Source of the DNA: Actinoplanes subtropicus
GTDB taxonomy: Bacteria > Actinomycetota > Actinomycetes > Mycobacteriales > Micromonosporaceae
Assembly (NCBI RefSeq): GCF_000721705.1
Contig: NZ_JOJL01000020.1
Span: 310,001 to 374,000 of the forward strand
Direction: 5' to 3'
DNA: 64,000 nt
How positions within the stretch are numbered: the stretch's first letter is position 1; every line of letters begins with the position of its first letter. The position numbers and the translations under genes are program-made. This document shows positions 19,103 through 26,196 of this stretch, piece by piece. The notes under the pieces are model-generated. The model was not told where the DNA came from and made no database searches. It saw only the letters and a list, made by a program, of their open reading frames with translations.

Positions 19103-19300
19103 TTACCGGGTCAGCTCGCGGACCGCCTGCCGGGCCATCTCGCTGACCAGGTTCAGGTTCGTGGTCATCCGCGTGTCCGGCGACAGCGGGGCGTCGTCGT
19201 GCTCGGCCATCTCCCGCAGCAGCGGCAGCGCCTCGACCGCGCCCCGCTGCCCGAGCGCCTCCACCGCCAGGCAGCGGACATCCGGGACCACACCGATCCT
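19103..19300 (-). pseudogene. Fragment of a HEAT-like repeat protein
   Basis: The minus frame ending at 19103 reads VPDVRCLAVEALGQRGAVEA, then LPLLREMAEHDDAPLSPDTR and a helical C-terminus (NLVSEMARQAVREL). This resembles the last one or two units of a HEAT/armadillo-like protein. Upstream codons become Arg/Gly-rich and look non-coding, so only about 65 residues seem genuine. It is convergent with cysteine-rich paralogue B, with stops 4 bp apart. It may be the 3' scrap of a larger lost gene. Confidence 0.45.
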
Positions 19301-19501
19301 TCTTGGACGACGTGGTCCCTCGCCGAGGGGGACACCGAGTCCGTAAGCCAGCCGCCCGGAGCCGCGCAACCCAACGGGGCGTAACCACGTCCGACCTTCG
19401 GCCGCCCCGCACGCGCCGTCACCCTCGGTGGCCGACCGGGGCCCAGCGGTGCTCGAACATGCCGATGAACGGATGGACGCGAGCTGGCGGCGACGGCCCA
19501 C

Positions 19502-19524
19502 ACATGACATCATTGTTGTCATGT
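19502..19524 (+). promoter_or_regulatory. Perfect dyad over the MarR start codon (probable operator)
   Basis: ACATGACA (19502-19509) and TGTCATGT (19517-19524) form a perfect 8-bp inverted repeat with a 7-bp spacer. The right arm contains the ATG of the MarR gene (19521). MarR-family dimers bind palindromes of about this size and commonly repress their own operon, so autoregulation is the simplest reading. Confidence 0.65.
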
Positions 19525-20036
19525 CGCGAGATCGGGGTGCCCGGCTCTACGAGGTGCTCCAGCAGGTCCGGCCGCTCGTACTCAACTCTGCCCGGGTGGT
19601 TGAGGAGTTGCTGAAGCCGTCGGGCCTGACCGTAGGAATGCGAGCCGTCCTCGAAGTGCTCGCCCAACACGGCCCCGCCACCGTCCCCGCCATCGGCGAA
19701 CGCTTGGACCTGGCACGGCAGGGCGTGCAGCGTCACATCAACGATCTGATCGAGCGCGGCCACGTCGAGAGCCGCACCAATCCCGAGCACCGGCGATCGG
19801 TCCTCATCACCCTCACCGAAACCGGCTCGGACCTGATCAACAGAGTCGGCGAGGAAGAACGGCAACACCTGTCGCAGATGGCCCAGGACTGCACCGATCA
19901 GGAAATCGCCGCCGCGGTCAAGGTTCTGCAGGCCCTGAACCGTGACGTACGCCGGCGAGCACTTCATCTTCACCATCGTCACAGGGGAGACGCACATGGT
20001 CAGCGAGTCCGAGATCTACACCTGGACCAGCCGTAA
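19521..20036 (+). CDS. MarR-family transcriptional regulator
   Basis: A 171-residue winged-helix protein. The core reads SGLTVGMRAVLEVLAQHGPA, VPAIGERLDLARQGVQRHIN, then a wing with NPEHRRSVLITLTETG, typical of MarR. The ATG at 19521 lies inside a perfect palindrome that is probably its operator. The last 30 or so residues (RRRALHLHHRHRGDA...) are unusual and overlap the start of the next gene by 41 bp, so the C-terminus may be extended by a small frameshift. It is coupled to a DinB-like MDMPI-family gene, a common pairing for MarR sensors of small organic ligands. Confidence 0.88.
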   Translation: MSRDRGARLYEVLQQVRPLVLNSARVVEELLKPSGLTVGMRAVLEVLAQHGPATVPAIGERLDLARQGVQRHINDLIERGHVESRTNPEHRRSVLITLTETGSDLINRVGEEERQHLSQMAQDCTDQEIAAAVKVLQALNRDVRRRALHLHHRHRGDAHGQRVRDLHLDQP

Positions 20037-20643
20037 TCGGTCGATGATCGCGGACGTTCTCGCATCGCTCGACAACGCCGACTGGGACGCGCCGACACTG
20101 TGTACCGGATGGACCGTACGTCACATGGCTGCGCACCTCGTTCAGCCCATGCTCGTCAGTTTTCCACGGTTCTTCCTTGTCGCGATGCGCTACCGCGGTA
20201 ACACCGACAGGACGGTCGACCACTTCACCCGGCGACTCGCCCGAATTCCCCCGCCACAGCTCATCACCCTCCTGCGGGAACACGCCGCCGACAACGTGAG
20301 CCCGGCACGAGTCGGCCCGATGGGACCGTTCGCCGAGACCTGCATCCACCTGCGTGACATCGCCAGACCACTGAGCTTGACCGTCGACGTGCCGATCGAG
20401 CACTGGCGCACCCTGATGGACTACCTCGTCTCACCCGCAGCCGCCCCCGCACTCACCCCTGCCGGCCGGCTCCGCGGGATCACCATGGCAGCCACGGATA
20501 CCGACTGGATCTCCGGACGCGGCCCTGAGGTACGCGGCACCATCGAAGCCCTCGCGATGGCCGCCACCGGGCGACTCGCCGCCGTCGCCGACCTCCGAGG
20601 ACCTGGCCTGCACCCACTCGAGAGCCGCCTCGCCGCGCATTGA
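19996..20643 (+). CDS. Maleylpyruvate isomerase (MDMPI)/DinB-family protein
   Basis: A 215-residue protein from the ATG at 19996 (AGGGGAG upstream). The N-terminal four-helix DinB/MDMPI fold is marked by LASLDNADWDAPTLCTGWTV and RHMAAHLVQP, with the conserved W-T-V-R-x-x-x-x-H pattern that supplies a metal-binding histidine. Family members use mycothiol as cofactor for isomerase or detoxifying S-transferase reactions. The gene overlaps and follows a MarR regulator, so it is the likely regulated target. The precise substrate cannot be read from sequence. Confidence 0.82.
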   Translation: MVSESEIYTWTSRNRSMIADVLASLDNADWDAPTLCTGWTVRHMAAHLVQPMLVSFPRFFLVAMRYRGNTDRTVDHFTRRLARIPPPQLITLLREHAADNVSPARVGPMGPFAETCIHLRDIARPLSLTVDVPIEHWRTLMDYLVSPAAAPALTPAGRLRGITMAATDTDWISGRGPEVRGTIEALAMAATGRLAAVADLRGPGLHPLESRLAAH

Positions 20644-20743
20644 TCCGCCGCCAACCGCCCGCTACCGAGCGTCATGGCTGGCCCTGCTAGCGGCCGGCGC
20701 ATCTCAGTGGCGCACCATGCCGCCCGCTACGCGCGGGTGGGTG

Positions 20744-21150
20744 TTATCGGCCGGTCTGCTTGATGAGTACGGCGACGAGTCTGGCCGGCCCTTCGGCCCC
20801 GTGGGGGTCGGCCGCCGGCCAACGAGTCATCAGTAGCGTCGCCCGGTCCAGCACCACGCCTTCGCGGGCGAGCACGAAGTACAGCGCGAGCGCCGCCGAT
20901 CGGGCGTTGCCGTCGGCGAACGGGTGAAAGTGCAGACGTCGACGTACACCCGCGCGGCCCTCGACGGGAGAGGTACGGCCGGGTCGGTGGCCTTGGCAAG
21001 ACATGCCTCGAACGCCTGCGGCAACTCATCGCGGTACGAGCAGACGGCCAGGCCACCAATCAGCCGCTCGCCATGACCGGATATCCGGATCCAGCCGCGC
21101 TTCGATATTGCGCGCAGAGCTCTGCTACACCCGCACGACCCTACGAGCAA
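20744..21150 (-). pseudogene. Frameshifted Fic-domain gene
   Basis: The downstream frame contains the Fic signature HPFADGNARSAALALYFVL (canonical HPFx[D/E]GNxR, AMP-transferase active site). The upstream frame (YRDELPQAFEACLAKATDPA, then RAARVYVDV) supplies the preceding helices. They join at about 20930-20935, where VYVDV passes to HFHPF after a one-base shift. Together about 130 residues remain, short for a Fic protein. The N-terminal part beyond 21150 is not evident. Fic enzymes AMPylate target proteins, often as toxins; here the gene is probably inactive. Confidence 0.7.
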
Positions 21151-21163
21151 TACTGCCCGACGC

Positions 21164-22648
21164 TCATCTTGCGGGCGGCATGTGAATCATGACCTTCACG
21201 CTGGTGTCTGTTGCTCGCGAAGGCGGTACTCGAACATGAAAAACGCGGCCTGGCGCGTCCCGGACAATATACAGCCACTGGCCACTGTGGCCTTGCATTG
21301 CCGTGTAGCGAAGCGTCTCCGGTTCCGGAGCGTCTACGTCGATGAGTGCGCACCGAACACTGATCGCCTCGCATGCCAATGCAAATGCTTCCTGTTCCGA
21401 GATCCACGCTTCGGACGGCGGCAGTGGCGCTGCGTTCTGATCGCCATTGTCGCGATGCCGACGGTGACGCGTGCCCTTCGCCAGTAGCTTCTTCACGCCG
21501 TCGTAGGCTGAGTTTCCGATAACTCCACCGATGACGGTCAGCACTGCCCACTGACCGGCGAGCTCTATCGCAGGGGCGAGATGGATCGCTGGGGGTTCTT
21601 CAATGCCTCCCGGTGTTTCCGTTGTGATCCCGAACTGCTGCAGAGCGTTCGTGATCAGGTTCGCGGCGGCAACATTGTCGGCCGCCAACATCAGCAGTCC
21701 GTCGACGTCGCCCAGCCGGGTAAGGACGGCGACGAGTTGCCGGGCGGCGTGCTGGTCGCCGGTCGCTGCCGCGGCTCGCAGGCCGTCGACGTCGACGTCG
21801 CCAAGTTGTACCAGTAGAGCAACCAACTGGGTGGCCGCATAGTTGCTGCCGCCCGCTGCCAGCGCACGGAGACCATCGACGTCTTGCCGGGACCCCAGCG
21901 CGTCGGCCAGCCGGTTGACGGCGGCCGGATTTCCGCCGTCGACCAGCGCCCGCAGGCCGACCACGTCACCGCGGCGAGCGAACAGCTCGGCCCATCGCGT
22001 CTCAACCTCCGAATTGTCGGTGGCCGTCGCTCTTCTCAACTCTTCAAGATCGTTTAGCCATTCGGCGGCGTTCTCGTCGCCGGCCTCGGCCAGAGTCCGC
22101 AGACCGACGGTGTCGCCGAGTCGTCCGAGTACGTCGGCCAACTGTTGCGCGGCATAGTAGTTGCCGCCATCCGCCAACGCGCGTAGCCCCTCAACATCTC
22201 CCCTGAAGCCCAGTAGCTCGGCGAGTCGCCAGGCCGCATCGCTGTCGCCGGCCTCAGCCAGGACCTGCAGCGCTGCGACATCACCCTCGCGAGCGAGCAC
22301 CTCCGCTTGCCGCCATTTGGCCTGCACGTCGCCGCGAGCAGCGAGAGCGCGCAGCTCGGCGATCTCATTCCGACGGGCCAGTACTTCCGCCAGCCGCCAG
22401 GCGACGTACTCGTGACCACCATCGGCCAAGGCTCGCAGGCCTTCGATATCGCCACTATCGCCCAGCACATCGGCCAGGCATATCAAGGCAGGCTCGGATC
22501 CTTGGTCGGCCATGTGTCGCAGCACGGGGATTGCTTCATTCGTACTGCCCAACCGGGCAACAACGGTTGCCAACCCGATCGCGTCGGGCAGGATCACCTC
22601 GGGCGGTAATCGATCAGGAACCGGTCGCGCCGCCGAGGTCATCGTCAT
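21164..22648 (-). CDS. 28-residue helical-repeat protein with a C-terminal membrane segment and unknown domain
   Basis: A 494-residue protein. From the ATG at 22648 (GAGAGGGG upstream), residues about 30-325 are some ten units of a 28-residue repeat with the pattern GDVEGLRALADGGxxxAAxxLAxLLxRx; one unit near the middle is expanded. This resembles TPR or HEAT solenoids. A hydrophobic segment (LAGQWAVLTVIGGVIGNSAYD) near 365-385 is followed by a basic stretch and a C-terminal alpha/beta domain (SEAWISEQEAFALACEAIS to QWLYIVRDAPGRVFHVRV). The solenoid probably binds a partner and the tail may lie across the membrane. No family is recognised. Confidence 0.78.
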   Translation of the reverse strand: MTMTSAARPVPDRLPPEVILPDAIGLATVVARLGSTNEAIPVLRHMADQGSEPALICLADVLGDSGDIEGLRALADGGHEYVAWRLAEVLARRNEIAELRALAARGDVQAKWRQAEVLAREGDVAALQVLAEAGDSDAAWRLAELLGFRGDVEGLRALADGGNYYAAQQLADVLGRLGDTVGLRTLAEAGDENAAEWLNDLEELRRATATDNSEVETRWAELFARRGDVVGLRALVDGGNPAAVNRLADALGSRQDVDGLRALAAGGSNYAATQLVALLVQLGDVDVDGLRAAAATGDQHAARQLVAVLTRLGDVDGLLMLAADNVAAANLITNALQQFGITTETPGGIEEPPAIHLAPAIELAGQWAVLTVIGGVIGNSAYDGVKKLLAKGTRHRRHRDNGDQNAAPLPPSEAWISEQEAFALACEAISVRCALIDVDAPEPETLRYTAMQGHSGQWLYIVRDAPGRVFHVRVPPSRATDTSVKVMIHMPPAR

Positions 22649-23127
22649 TCCCCTCTCGTTGCAGGCCGAATTCGCATCAACGAATGCCCCCGCTGTTCCA
22701 GCTTGCCAGTAGTCCGCCACCTGATCGAGCCCGATCGAACAGCCGCTGCCCACCGGTCGGCACGGGCCGGGCCGCGCACACGCCTGCGCAGGCGTCAGGC
22801 CGTCTGGCCGGGCCGAGCGGTAGAGGTGCACACGGGCGATGGGCTCGGCGGCGCGGGTAGCGCTCGGCCTCAACGATGGCAGGATCAAGACGAACGCGGC
22901 CGGGGGCGGCCCAGCTTCGCATTCGCCCCGCAGGCGACGAGTGCGTGCGGATGTCGTGCCGGCTGATCCGTGGCACATGGACGCGAGTGGGGCCTTCACG
23001 ATCAACGACTGGTCGATCGTTCCGCCTCAGGTCTCGCGTGGCGATCGATCCGAGTTCGTCGCGGTCCGTTGCGATCGCCTCGACGCTGCCAGGGGACTCT
23101 GGTGCCACGAGTGCCCGTCAGATCGGG
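22649..23127 (+). other. Intergenic region upstream of the repeat protein
   Basis: About 480 bp. Apart from a 16-bp palindrome at 22780-22795 I see no feature. Frames on both strands are open but have no recognisable domains until the methyltransferase-like stretch begins near 23128. Confidence 0.4.
22780..22795 (+). promoter_or_regulatory. 16-bp perfect palindrome upstream of the repeat-protein gene
   Basis: ACGCCTGCGCAGGCGT reads the same on both strands and lies about 130 bp upstream of the minus-strand start at 22648. It is a candidate operator; no cognate regulator is obvious. GC-rich palindromes of this length also arise by chance in such DNA, so this is only a suggestion. Confidence 0.3.
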
Positions 23128-23500
23128 TGCACGGATCTGCAGCGGACAATGTGCGCCTGCTCGATTGCTTCGTCACCAGCGCGGGGCTCGACTCGTTCGC
23201 GTGGCGGCGACCGGATCTGCTCAGCCCGCTGACCGTGTTCGAGGTCGATCACGCTGCCTCCCAGGTATGGAAGCTCGAGCGGGTCAGAGACCTCGGCCTG
23301 CCGATCAATGCCTCACAGGCATTCGTTCCGGTCGATTCCGGGGCCAACTCGGTTCAGGAGGTTCTGGGCACGGCGAGCTTCGACTGGGCGCGGCCGGCGA
23401 TGTTCTGCTGGACGGGCGTCGCCCCGTTACCCCCACCGACGGCACAGGCGATCGAGTCGACGTTGCACACGATCGCGGCGGCTGCCCCCGGTCTGACGAC
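23128..23500 (+). pseudogene. Core remnant of a TIGR00027-type SAM-dependent methyltransferase
   Basis: The frame reads NVRLLDCFVTSAGLDSFAWR, then TVFEVDHAASQVWKLERVRD and FDWARPAMFCWTGVAPL. This matches the order motif I (AGLDSxAxR), motif II (VFEVDH) and the P-x-xxxxxGV motif of the LCMT-like/TIGR00027 methyltransferases. The family's N-terminal substrate-binding helices and the C-terminal third are missing; after about 23500 the frame becomes Gly/Arg-rich and runs antisense to the next gene. It could instead be a very divergent gene, but truncation at both ends favours a remnant. Confidence 0.6.
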
Positions 23501-23572
23501 GGCGGCACCCGCCACCGGTCGTGAGCCGACCGGTGGCGGGCAGGCAGACCGGCGTGGTGGCCGGCAGCCTCG

Positions 23573-24157
23573 TTACGAGACCGCCGCCACGCCGATCGCT
23601 TCCAGGATCAACGCGCCGGTGGCGACGTCGATCACGTCGGTGTACACGTTGCCGACCACGACCGGGCGTCCCGGCGGGGTGTCCTCGGTCATCCTGCCGT
23701 GCACGGTGACAACCCACACCAGCCGGTTCGGAGCGATGTCCGGGTCGGGCCCGATCCGCTGAGCGGTGTCGAAGGCGCTGATCGTCATCTGCTGGGCGGC
23801 GGTGGGAAGCGCCGCGGCCTCTGCGGTCCTGAGCTTGCCGCCCGCCGGGTTCTCCGCATGGGACCGGGCCTTGGTCAAGGCTTGCGGCCGAGTCACCCAC
23901 GTCGATCGCGGCGGCAACGACGGATTTGCCGGTGCAAACGCTGCCGCCCGAGCCGCCCGGACCGCGGCGTTGCACTGAGTAGTCCCGGCGCACGGTTGGT
24001 GGCGTACGTGGGCGGAGGCTTTCCGCACCGGCGTTCCGGCAACCGATGCGGTGGCACTCGTCCAGACGATGCCCGTGGCCAGCCCGATCGTCGCCAACGA
24101 GAGGAACCACCAGCGGCGTCGCGCCCTCGCCGACGTCACGGAGCGTGCTTCTGCCAT
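23573..24157 (-). CDS. Secreted or membrane-anchored hypothetical protein
   Basis: From the ATG at 24157 (MAEARSVTSARARRRWWFLS) the 194-residue protein has a basic N-terminus and one hydrophobic segment (LATIGLATGIVWTSATASVAG), probably a signal peptide or anchor. Two cysteines are close together (QPCAGTTQCN). The C-terminal domain (RLVWVVTVHGRMTED, then VGNVYTDVIDVATGALILEA) resembles small PepSY-like or inhibitor-like modules. It overlaps the preceding secreted gene by 22 bp, so the two are probably co-transcribed. The function is unknown. Confidence 0.65.
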   Translation of the reverse strand: MAEARSVTSARARRRWWFLSLATIGLATGIVWTSATASVAGTPVRKASAHVRHQPCAGTTQCNAAVRAARAAAFAPANPSLPPRSTWVTRPQALTKARSHAENPAGGKLRTAEAAALPTAAQQMTISAFDTAQRIGPDPDIAPNRLVWVVTVHGRMTEDTPPGRPVVVGNVYTDVIDVATGALILEAIGVAAVS

Positions 24158-24882
24158 GAGAATTCCCCATTCCGGTAATGGATGCCTTCGAATCCGCAGC
24201 CCGAATCGATCTCGTTGGGGTGATTCCACGCGGGGGAGAAATAGCCGTTGCTGTTGGCTACCTCGGTATAGATGTCGAAGTTGTCGGCCCAGCCGGCACC
24301 GGTGACGCACGTTGTGTTCTGATATTCGCCACCGGCTTGCTCCTCTTTTCCGGAGGAACTTCCGGTCGCCTGACCGTAGCCGATGTAGTTGCCGTTGAAG
24401 TAGACGTACCAGGTCGGCCCCGAGGTGTGATCGAACTCGAAATCATCCCAGTTGCCGGTTGATGTCGTGCTCTCGATGATGTGTCGATACTCGGCGGTGC
24501 CCTTGGAGTTGGTGTCCGCCCAGAACGCGTCGTACGCCAGGCAGCTGCAGCCTCCGGACCACGATCCGGAGTCGTTGCCGTCGCGCAGTCCGGCTTCCAC
24601 CCAGGCGCCGCTCGGCATCAGCAGCCACGTCTCGCTGTTGATGTGCGCGTTGCTGTCGCCGTACCCGGTCCCGATACTCAGATAGTTCTCCTGGATTTCC
24701 GACCACATTCCGATCAGGCCGGAGGCGGTGTAGAAGGCTTGTGAGTAACAGTGCGGCGACTCGCAGTTGCGGTTTGCGTAGGCCGGGGGTGCCAGTGTCT
24801 GAAGCCCCGCCAAGGCGAGCAGGACCACGCCAATTATCGTCGGCCGCCGTCGCAACCGACCGACCCTCGCAGATCTTCGCAT
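24136..24882 (-). CDS. Secreted Cys-containing protein, unknown family
   Basis: A 248-residue protein with a signal peptide (RRRPTIIGVVLLALAGLQTL, cleavage after AYA). The mature part is Gly/Ser/Asn/Trp-rich with six or more cysteines (NRNCESPHC, GGCSCLAY, TTCVTGAGW, SGCGFEG), suggesting disulfides. Segments such as WVEAGLRDGNDSGSWSGG and TWYVYFNGNYIGYGQ are like beta-sandwich secreted proteins (neprosin- or concanavalin-like), though no catalytic residues can be named. GGGAGG lies just before the ATG. It is followed by an overlapping secreted gene and preceded by a ricin-type lectin gene. Confidence 0.7.
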   Translation of the reverse strand: MRRSARVGRLRRRPTIIGVVLLALAGLQTLAPPAYANRNCESPHCYSQAFYTASGLIGMWSEIQENYLSIGTGYGDSNAHINSETWLLMPSGAWVEAGLRDGNDSGSWSGGCSCLAYDAFWADTNSKGTAEYRHIIESTTSTGNWDDFEFDHTSGPTWYVYFNGNYIGYGQATGSSSGKEEQAGGEYQNTTCVTGAGWADNFDIYTEVANSNGYFSPAWNHPNEIDSGCGFEGIHYRNGEFSWQKHAP

Positions 24883-24941
24883 TCATCCTCCCGGTATTCG
24901 ACTCGAGCCGAGCCGGCCGGCAACGGTGGGCCGAACGGTCA

Positions 24942-25601
24942 TCAGTAGGGACCGCCGTAGAACCATTGCTGGTTGAACTTTCCGGAGACGCAGCCCCACA
25001 ACGCGATCGGATCGCCTTTGCCGATGCCGGACTGGTTGGCATCGGCGCACTTGCCGTTCCAGTGGCTCTGCAGCGAATAGTCCGAATTGGTGTTCCAGGA
25101 CCACCGCTGGTCCGACTGGTTGGCGCAGTGCCACATCCAGAGCTTGTGCCCGTCAGCGTTCTGCGCCGACGGCGTCTGCAGGTCCACGTCGAGGCAGAAG
25201 TCCTCGTTCCAGAGGTTCTTCAGGTATCCGTCGGAGGTCCACTTCCAGTACTGGTTGTAGCCCTGACCGCAGGTCCACAGCTGGACCTTCGAGCCGTCGT
25301 AGAGGTGTCCGGCGCTACTGTCGGCGTCCAGGCACCACAGATAGATGGAACCGTTGCTGCGCTGTTCGATCTTCAGTTGGTAGAGGCGATCGGCGGTGGG
25401 GCCGTTCAGCGGGGCGACGACCAGCCGGACGCCGGCCGACCCGCCGGCGACGACCGTGGCTGCCCGGGTGGCACCGATCGACGCCGAGGCTGGGGAACCG
25501 ACGGTGGTCAGCGCGAGTGCGCAGACCGCCGCCACCGCGACGGCGATCGCGCGCCCGGGTTTCGCCGGGCGTACGGCGGGCGATGCCTTGGCCAAGAACA
25601 T
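24942..25601 (-). CDS. Secreted ricin-type beta-trefoil lectin
   Basis: A 219-residue protein beginning at the ATG 25601 (AAAGGAG upstream) with an N-terminal signal peptide (AIAVAVAAVCALALTTVGSP). The mature part is mainly one RICIN domain: IYLWCLDADSSAGHLYDGSK, VQLWTCGQGYNQYWKW, FCLDVDLQTPSAQNADGHKL, WMWHCANQSDQRWSW and IALWGCVSGKFNQQW. The repeated Q-x-W elements are the trefoil hallmark; such domains bind galactose- or xylose-type glycans. No fused catalytic domain is present. The next two genes on the same strand also encode secreted proteins, so this may be an exported set. Confidence 0.85.
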   Translation of the reverse strand: MFLAKASPAVRPAKPGRAIAVAVAAVCALALTTVGSPASASIGATRAATVVAGGSAGVRLVVAPLNGPTADRLYQLKIEQRSNGSIYLWCLDADSSAGHLYDGSKVQLWTCGQGYNQYWKWTSDGYLKNLWNEDFCLDVDLQTPSAQNADGHKLWMWHCANQSDQRWSWNTNSDYSLQSHWNGKCADANQSGIGKGDPIALWGCVSGKFNQQWFYGGPY

Positions 25602-26196
25602 CGTGAGGCTCCTTTCACGTAGCGCGGGTGTGTCCTTCAGTGACCTGACGACCGGTGTCCCGGCCGGCGACGCCATGTCGCGCAGGGGCGCGACCCAGGG
25701 CGCCGGAACGGACGACGGGCGCGTTGCCCTTGCCGTCGACGGTCCGCGGGCTCCCGCCGGGCCCGATGCTCGGCGAAACGCCCCGATCGGACGCTGCGAA
25801 CTGCGACCGCGCCGGCGCCGGGTCTTGACCACCTGCACCCCGCCGTTGCCCTCCGGGTGCAGGGCCACCTGCCGGAGGTCCACCCCCGTCAGGACCTCCG
25901 GTTACCGCGGTGGAGCCGTTCGCTGCCGGCGACCGCAACGCTCCCTGCGGAGCGCCCACGGTCAGCGTCCTCCCCCCGGTCGGCCAGACCGCTGCCGTCA
26001 CCCTTCGCCACCTGCGCGACCGCCATAGCCACGGAGGCGGGAAGTCGAGCGGGCCGGCGAAAAGACGTGACCGCTCCGCTACTCGTCCCATCCGATCTCC
26101 CCGGTCGGTCGATCGGAGTCAGGATGGTCGGGGCGATCCTCGTGCCGTCCTCGCGGCATCCTTCCGGACCGCCATGGGCATCGATATCGTCGAGGC
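25602..26196 (+). other. Divergent intergenic region with a strong inverted repeat
   Basis: About 595 bp between the lectin gene (minus) and the SARP regulator (plus). I see no gene. A 10-bp perfect inverted repeat lies at 25872-25901. Short frames on both strands are Arg/Pro-rich and look non-coding. Confidence 0.4.
25872..25901 (+). repeat. 10-bp perfect inverted repeat between divergent genes
   Basis: CCGGAGGTCC (25872-25881) and GGACCTCCGG (25892-25901) are exact reverse complements, with a 10-bp spacer. The repeat lies about 270 bp upstream of the lectin start and 295 bp upstream of the SARP start. It could be an operator for either gene or a transcript hairpin. There is no T-tract, so it is not an intrinsic terminator. 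Confidence 0.45.
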
